DNA from: Triglochin maritima | Lineage: Eukaryota; Streptophyta; Magnoliopsida; Alismatales; Juncaginaceae | DNA: 64,000 nt | Assembly: GCA_963682175.1 (NCBI GenBank) | Contig: OY821777.1 | Span: forward strand, 14,900,001 to 14,964,000 | Direction: 5' to 3' | Shown: one piece after another, positions 57,690-64,000 of the stretch | Position numbering within the stretch: the stretch's first letter is position 1 | How the letters are laid out: every line of letters begins with the position of its first letter | Made by a program: the position numbers and the translations under genes | Notes under the pieces: generated by a model | The model's database searches: none | What the model saw: only the letters and a program-made list of their open reading frames with translations | Told to the model about the DNA's origin: nothing

Positions 57690-57975
57690 CCAATGTTTAG
57701 GAATGCAGCCTGATACGGTCACATCCTTGCCCACATACTCAAAACACTTATTTTGTTTTGTTTTTTTTACTTTGATTTATTTAATATTAAATTATTAATG
57801 TTAGAAATTATTTATCTAAAATTTTAGTTACATGTATATAATTTATAATAATATATCTATATTATATTACTTAATTATTAAATCGCAAACCACATATACA
57901 CTCGCATCGCATCCCGTATATGTAAGATGTGGTGTCTCACATCATCGAATCTGAATCTCGTATTTCTGAACATTA
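57690..57975. repeat. Dispersed AT-rich MITE-like repeat, copy 2
   Basis: This is a second, shorter copy of the repeat at 52960-53375, in the same orientation. It ends TTTCTGAACATTAG. Confidence 0.5.
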
Positions 57976-59732
57976 GTTAAAACTGATTCAACTGATAGAT
58001 TCTTGAGAATGTAATTCGAGAATTAATACCCAAATCTACCCTTAGTTTAAAGCTCATCCAATCATCGTATGTATTACCAAAACTTAAGCTAAATCGGAGC
58101 CCATCTCCATAAGGATTGCTGGACGCATATGTTGGGCTAAATGTAGAATCCTTGAGCAAGAAAAGCCCACTTCATTACATTATGTATAGTTATTAGGGAG
58201 GTTACTGGATGATATGTAGGGATTATTATTATTTTATAAACATGACTACAGCCTAATCAAGATCCATATCTAAGTTTATTTCCCTTCAATTACCATAAAG
58301 GGTGGGTCTTTAAAATAAACATCAACAAGTAAATTATAAGAGTTGGTTCGTCATATATTTGAAGGTTTCTCTGAATAAAACGTATGAACTTGGAAAATTA
58401 AATCAAGAGGAGGTCATGGGTGCCTCCACTGAATTTGACTTCCTTTTCATGGCTGAGAAGCTATATGGTAAACCAAAGATATTAAGATTCTAAAAGTGGG
58501 TTTAACTTTTCTACATGTCTTTGTTTACAACTTTACATGCTTTTCTCTAATTACAACACTAATCGCATTTCTCATTTACCAAAACGCAACAATGGAGTTG
58601 GTTTTTACTTGAGCATTGTACTAGAGGACGCAAAAACCTCTCTTAACAAGTTTTAAATATTGAGTATGAAGAAGTATCATCAAGATCGGAACTTCTTGGA
58701 TGATTTTCGAGAATATGGCGGTAAAAATCCATTTAATAGGTGTTTGTGCACTTGGAAACATAGGGGAAAAAATAATTTTCCTTTGATCATAATTTTTCTT
58801 CATGTTTGTGGAAAATATTTCTCCTATATTGCCTTCTATCATCCAGAATGTATTGAAACATTTAGTATATTGTTTAAAAGTACAAGATTACAATAATCTT
58901 ATATATTAATTAATTTACTCTTCAACAAAATGTATATGTATATAATATATAATTCATACATCACATTTATACATACAATATTTACAAATAATATCAATTT
59001 TCCAGAAATGACAATTAATAAATTTTTATTTATTATTTTCTAGTAAATTTCAGTGGCTCGTACAAACAACAAAATCTTGGTAAAAGGAAAATTAATTTCA
59101 TTTAGTATCTATTTTCCGTTGTTTTTCCTTTGACCACAGAATTTATTTTCCGATGGTTTCTTATGCACAAATACAACGTTGGCCTCTCTAATTGGAAAAG
59201 ATTGAAAGACTAATATTTTAAAATATGGATAACCACCAATCTTATTGGGTCTTTTTCACAACCAGAAAAAACTCTTGATTTGTCATTACATCAATCGACA
59301 GTATTACGACGAATGACAATAAGTTAGTAACGTAAATGTGAAGAAATAATCAAAACACGAGATCACCTATTTCCTGAAGAATTTTATCTCAAATTAAGGA
59401 CTTGTGACAGAAGTGAATTATCCTACACCCACTACGCTTCGAACAGAGGAAGTAGTCAAGTAGATTGAACTATTTTCACTTGCCTCTCTTGTTTAAGGTA
59501 ATGAAAATTAACTACCACCACCTTGATTAGTTGATTACCCTATTTTGTCATGTCTTGACCTTCCCTCTTCAAGTTTTCCATACAAGGGGTTTTAAAAGCT
59601 ATTATGTTTTGAGAGGGGGGAGTGTGATCGTCATTTTAGATTTCTACTGCATTAAACAAACAAAAAAGGATATGGAGGAAGGATATTGCAATTTGAATCA
59701 AATTCCAACCAATTTTCAAATGGAAATATGGT
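57976..59732. other. Intergenic DNA, no gene seen
   Basis: This is AT-rich with no supported exon. GAGAGGGGGGAGTGTGATC near 59609 looks like a polypurine tract followed by an LTR start in plus orientation, but nothing further supports an element there. Confidence 0.45.
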
Positions 59733-60156
59733 TGTTGAGTAAAGAAGTAGTAAAAGAAAATGATAATGAGACTTATATTGCACAACTAAAATTGTTACAA
59801 CAATACAGCTCACTACAAGACTTTTCTCCTCACTACAAGACTCTTACTCACACTCTACTACAAAGGACTACACTACTTACTCACACTACTACACAAGACT
59901 CACTCTTTGTGTGGTGGAGAACTCTTCTTTTGGATGGATTGAAATGGGAGATCGCACCCCTATTTATAGGTGTGAATGGAAGCTTGTAGAAGAGTTGAGA
60001 TTTCTTCACTTTGAATCTTCTAGGAAGTTTCATAGTGATGGATAAGGAAGAAACATCTAGAGTATGAATTCTCTAGAAATTGGGCTTAGTGGGTTGGACT
60101 TATAATTAGCTTAAGTAATAATTTATTGGGCTTGGGTTGGTGTTGGATCTTTAACA
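59733..60156 (-). repeat. 3' LTR of the Ty1/copia element (left limit approximate)
   Basis: On the minus strand the LTR begins TGTTAAAGATCC at 60156, just after a polypurine tract (60157-60166). A TATA-like CTATAAATAG lies at 59969-59978. I set the far end at CTCAACA (59733) because it mirrors the TGTT start. The other LTR lies outside the window, so this limit is a guess. Confidence 0.6.
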
Positions 60157-63100
60157 CTCCCCCTCAACACCAACCATTCTTCTTACCATCCCAAGTCGTT
60201 GTCGAAGTTCTTCAAACTTTACTTGGTGTAGTCCTTTAGTGAAGTTATCTGCCACTTGCTCCTTCGTACCAATAGACTTCATAAGAACTTCGTCTTTCAG
60301 AACCTTCTCCCTTAGAAAATGGTGATGAACCTCCACATGTTTCGTCCTTGCATGAAAGACTGGATTTTCTGCCAGACGTATGGCAGATTCATTATCACAA
60401 TGCAGCAACACTGGATAATCTACTTGCTGATGAAGATCTTCTAGTAACTGCTTCAACCACGTACTCTCTTGGGCGGTCATCGCTCCCGCTCTATACTCTG
60501 CTTCTGTGGTTGATAATGAGACAGTTGATTGTCTCTTACTACACCAAGAGATTGGTGCAGAACCAAGACTGAATGCATATCCAGTAGTCGACCTTCGTGT
60601 GTCGTGGTCTCCCGCATAGTCAGCATCACAATACCCAACTAGCTTTTGATCTTTTCTATTTTTGTATAAAAGACCAAGATCAATAGTACCTTTCACGTAC
60701 CTCAGTATTCTTCTTACTGCTTCTAAGTGAGGTTTCTTCGGTGTCTGCATGTATCGACTTACAACTCCAACGGCGAAAGATATATCAGGTCGAGTCATGG
60801 TTAGGTAGATCAAACTACCTACTAATTGTCGATACATTGTTGCATCCTTCAGATCATTGCCTTCATATGCACACAATTTGGCTCTTTCCTCCATTGGGAG
60901 TAGATATTGACTTGCAGTCAAGCATACCAACCTTCTGCAGAAGATCCTTAGCATACTTTTGCTGGCAGAGAAATATACCTTGTTTGCTTCGGTCTACTTC
61001 AAGCCCCAAGAAATGCTTAAGCTCTCCAAGCTCCTTCATTTGGAATCTAACTGATAGATTTCTTTTGGTCCTTTGATTTTCCTCCTCATCATCTCCTGTG
61101 ATGATCAAATCATCCACGTACACGAGAACTGCAGATATTTGTTCTTCTCTATTCTTTACGAAAAGACTCGAGTCTGCAGGAGCAATGTTGTAGCCACACC
61201 CAAGTAAGAACTCTGCTATCTTCCCATACCATGCCCTTGGAGCTTGTTTCAACCCGTATAGTGCCTTCTTTAACTTGCATACGTAGTTTGGATGATCAGT
61301 GCTCTCAAATCCCTGTGGTTGTTCCATGTATATTGATCGATCCAACTCTCCATGAAGAAATGCATTCTTCACATCCATTTGCCACAACTTCCATGACTTA
61401 ATTGTTGCTACAACAATTAAGACTCTAACTGTGGTAATCTTGGCTACTGGGCTGAAGGTCTCATCATAATCCATACCATATTGTTGTGAAAATCCTCGAG
61501 CAACGAGACGAGCTTTGTACCTTTCTATGGATCCATCAGGGCGTGTCTTCAACTTGTAGACTCACTTGCAAAATATAGGTTTAATATCTGCAGGTCTTGG
61601 GACCAACTCCCATGTCTCATTCTCTTTTAAAGCTTTGTATTCTTCCTTCATGACACTCATCCATTGTTTACTTCTCGAAGCTTCTTCATATTTAACAGGC
61701 TCCTTGATTTCTTCTTCTCCTGCTAGAGCTGCATTTGCGTACCTTGGATTTGGCTTCCTTTCTCTGTTGGATCGTCGTATCTTGCTTCCAGATTCTTCTT
61801 CGACCTCCATCTGAGATGACCGAGTCTCCTCTGAACTCTTCCCATATACTCCACTCTTCCAAGGATCTTTAGAGTATTTTGATGGTTTTGATGAGCATTC
61901 TTCGGAATTGCTTGAATCTTGCTCACCGAGCTTCTCTTGTACCATGCTTTCCAATTCTCCAGAATCTGGAAGCACTACCCTATCTGAGGACCACCAAGAT
62001 GAAGCTTCATCAAAGATCACATTCCTTGAAGTATGACATCGATCAGTTGTTGGGTCGCAGCACCTCCATCCTTTTCTCTCATTGTCGTACCCAACAAAGA
62101 TGCATCGAATTGCCTTCTTGTCAAACTTACTTCGTTGATTGTCTGGTACAAATACGTAACATACACAACCGAACACGCGGAAGTGACTTACAACGGGCTT
62201 TGTTTTCCATAGTTTCTCATATGGTGAGACGAACTCCAACCTTGCTTGTGGTAGTCTGTTGATTATATGTGCCGCTGTTCTCATGCATTCTGCCCAAAAT
62301 CTTGCAGGAATATTCTTTGCGTGCATCATGCTTCTGCAAGTATCTGCTAGATGTCGATTCTTTCTCTCAGCCACACCATTTTGCTGAGGAGTGTTGGGGC
62401 ATGTTAATTGACGTCTGATATTGTGCTCCTTTAGGTATGCTGCAAACTCCTTGGATGTGTATTCACCTCAATTATCAGTGCGCAAGCACTGTATACGCCT
62501 TCCAAGTTCTCTTTCAGCCTTCTCCCGAAACTCTTTGAATTTTAAAATGACTTCTGATTTTTCTTGAAGAAAGTCTACCCAAACATACCTTGAGTAATCA
62601 TCGATGAACGTCACCATGTACTTAGTCCCGCTAATGGATGGATGTTTTGCCGGTCCAAAGACATCTGAGTGAATTAACTCCAGTGGCTCTCTTGCTTGAA
62701 AGCTTGATTCTTCATAAGGGAGTTGATGAGCCTTCCCATATTGGCATCCAGCACATACTATATCTCCAACAATCTCAAGTTGCGGTAGACCCTTTATCAT
62801 CGACTTCTTCATCATTGCCTTTAGTTTGTGATAGCCCACATGTCCAAGTCTAGCGTGCCACAGATCAACAGTCTCGTTCTTTCTTGTTTTGTCTGCATAT
62901 GCTGATTCTGCAGACATCACATACACAGACTCCAGCTTTTGTCCCTCCATGATTGGTGAACCAATTATCTTGAGAGTTTGGTACACCCTCACATCTTCTG
63001 GTCCAAACAAAACATACTTCCCGGTTGATGTTAGTTGGGACACAGACATGAGATTCTTCTTCATACCTGGCACATGGTAGACATTCTGCAGTTGCACTTG

Positions 63101-64000
63101 ATTTGGGCTAAATCGAGGCACCACCACTGTCTTCCCGATGTGGGTGATTGGTAGTTTTGAGTTGTCTGCTGTCACTACAACTCTACCACCTTTATACTCA
63201 GACAATTTTTGTAATTTCTTCTTATCTCCTGTCATATGGTTGGCGCAACCGGAGTCCACGATCCAATCATTATCATAGTCAATTCGCACTGAACTTGTGC
63301 TGACTGCAAGAGCATGCTCCTCTATCATTGCAATAGATGCCTCTACGTCCCATTCTTCTTCGCTGTCACACTCCTTGTGACTCTGTGTTGCAGCATTTCC
63401 TTCTGCAATCTTCTTCTTCGACCAGCATTCCCTCGCAAAGTGACCTCTCTTGCTACAGTTGTAGCATTTGAGGTTCTTCTTCATTTGCTCCCTTTTAAGT
63501 GCTCCCCCTTGTTGTGAACTCCTTCGCTCTTGTTTCTTAGGGCCACCATTCTTTCTTCCACTAAAGAGAGCTTCTTCTCCACTCTTCGTAGAAACTCTTG
63601 TCATCTGCTTGGTGAGAGTTTCTTGATTGACAAGTAGACTTTCTAGCTCTGAGATGGAAGGAGGAGTCGGCCACCCTTGTACTGCTGTGATAAAGGCACT
63701 ATATTCTGGCCTTAGCCCATGGATAATAATCCTTCTCATCCTGGGCTCACTAATTCTAGACTCCGAATCTAATTGAGATATGTCACGACAAAGCCTTTTC
63801 ACCTTTGTAAAGTAATGGTTAACGGACATACCTCCTTGCTTAACAGACATCAACTCATTTTCCAAAAGTTGAAGTCGGGCATCATGCTTTTGCGTGAAGA
63901 GCGACTTAAGTGTGTCACATACCTCCTTAGGCGTAGTAGCCTCACGTACATGCTCAAGCAAATCCTTCTCAATGGTTGTCCTGAGCACATACATGGCCTT
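60151..64000 (-). pseudogene. gag-pol: Ty1/copia Gag-Pol polyprotein, nearly intact, 5' end beyond the window
   Basis: Domains appear in copia order on the minus strand. Gag comes first, with zinc knuckle [14 protein letters not shown] (about 63427-63468). The protease follows ([14 protein letters not shown], about 63225-63270), then the integrase HHCC region ([21 protein letters not shown]) and core ([31 protein letters not shown]). Next is reverse transcriptase ([42 protein letters not shown]) and RNase H ([31 protein letters not shown]), ending GVEGEC within the LTR boundary. Two in-frame TGA stops interrupt it: at 62468-62470 after RTDN, where Gly is expected, and at 61562-61564 after FCK, where Trp is expected. 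One frameshift lies within about 60863-60954, near SISTP. The copy is therefore inactive but recent. The start of Gag and the 5' LTR lie to the right of the window. Confidence 0.93.

Noticed and set aside
59609..59628. Possible plus-strand polypurine tract and LTR start
   Set aside because: No matching LTR, primer-binding site or second end was found in plus orientation.
59531..59989. 152-codon open frame on the plus strand
   Set aside because: It lies over the copia LTR in antisense and its unrelated flank, with no domain.

Overview
This is nuclear DNA of a flowering plant, most likely a eudicot. The evidence is AT-rich intergenic DNA, intron-containing genes of plant-restricted families (a LOB-domain transcription factor and a QWRF-motif microtubule protein), and many LTR retrotransposons whose primer-binding sites match plant tRNA-iMet and tRNA-Asp. 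No bacterial, viral or organellar gene set is present.

Host genes are few. On the minus strand at 5469-8907 lies a dead formamidase gene. It has lost its 3' exons, carries frameshifts, and has a 1.9-kb solo LTR inserted inside a coding exon. On the plus strand at 34026-34666 lies an intact two-exon class II LBD gene (177 aa). On the minus strand at 43795-46780 lies an intact seven-exon QWRF7-like gene (347 aa), whose exons all join in phase.

The rest is mainly mobile DNA. The left 21 kb is dominated by one chromovirus (Ty3/gypsy, Tekay/Del-like) LTR family of about 1.9-2.3 kb. There are four solo LTRs, at 689-2751 (-), 6505-8386 (-), 9239-18318 (+, split) and 18431-20744 (+). A fifth, internally deleted element at 47782-52460 supplies the PBS, the integrase/chromodomain ORF and a complete 3' LTR, and so identifies the family. 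Solo LTR 3 is split by a young Athila-like element (10464-17361). That element has 1177-bp LTRs differing at only three bases by eye, a tRNA-Asp PBS, and a Gag-protease ORF but no reverse transcriptase or integrase. Other elements are an Athila-like LTR (24443-25978), a probable copia LTR (25979-27580), a 965-bp fold-back DNA element with 8-bp target duplications (29405-30369), a TRIM with an aberrant fold-back 5' end (38942-39213), a decayed PIF/Harbinger element (39316-41290), a tRNA-type SINE (52582-52778), a hAT MITE (56426-56676), and a Ty1/copia element on the minus strand running off the right edge (59733-64000).

The most unusual signal is a dense array of degenerate palindromes with consensus CGGTCGACCG inside every full-length chromovirus LTR, and again in the unrelated LTR-like sequence at 26630-27420. 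The Athila-like element carries its own set of GC-rich palindromes (GCGGCGA..TCGCCGC). These arrays, the loop-variable stem-loop kept in all chromovirus LTR copies, and the fold-back TRIM are the best candidates for undescribed biology. Boundaries marked approximate were set by eye.
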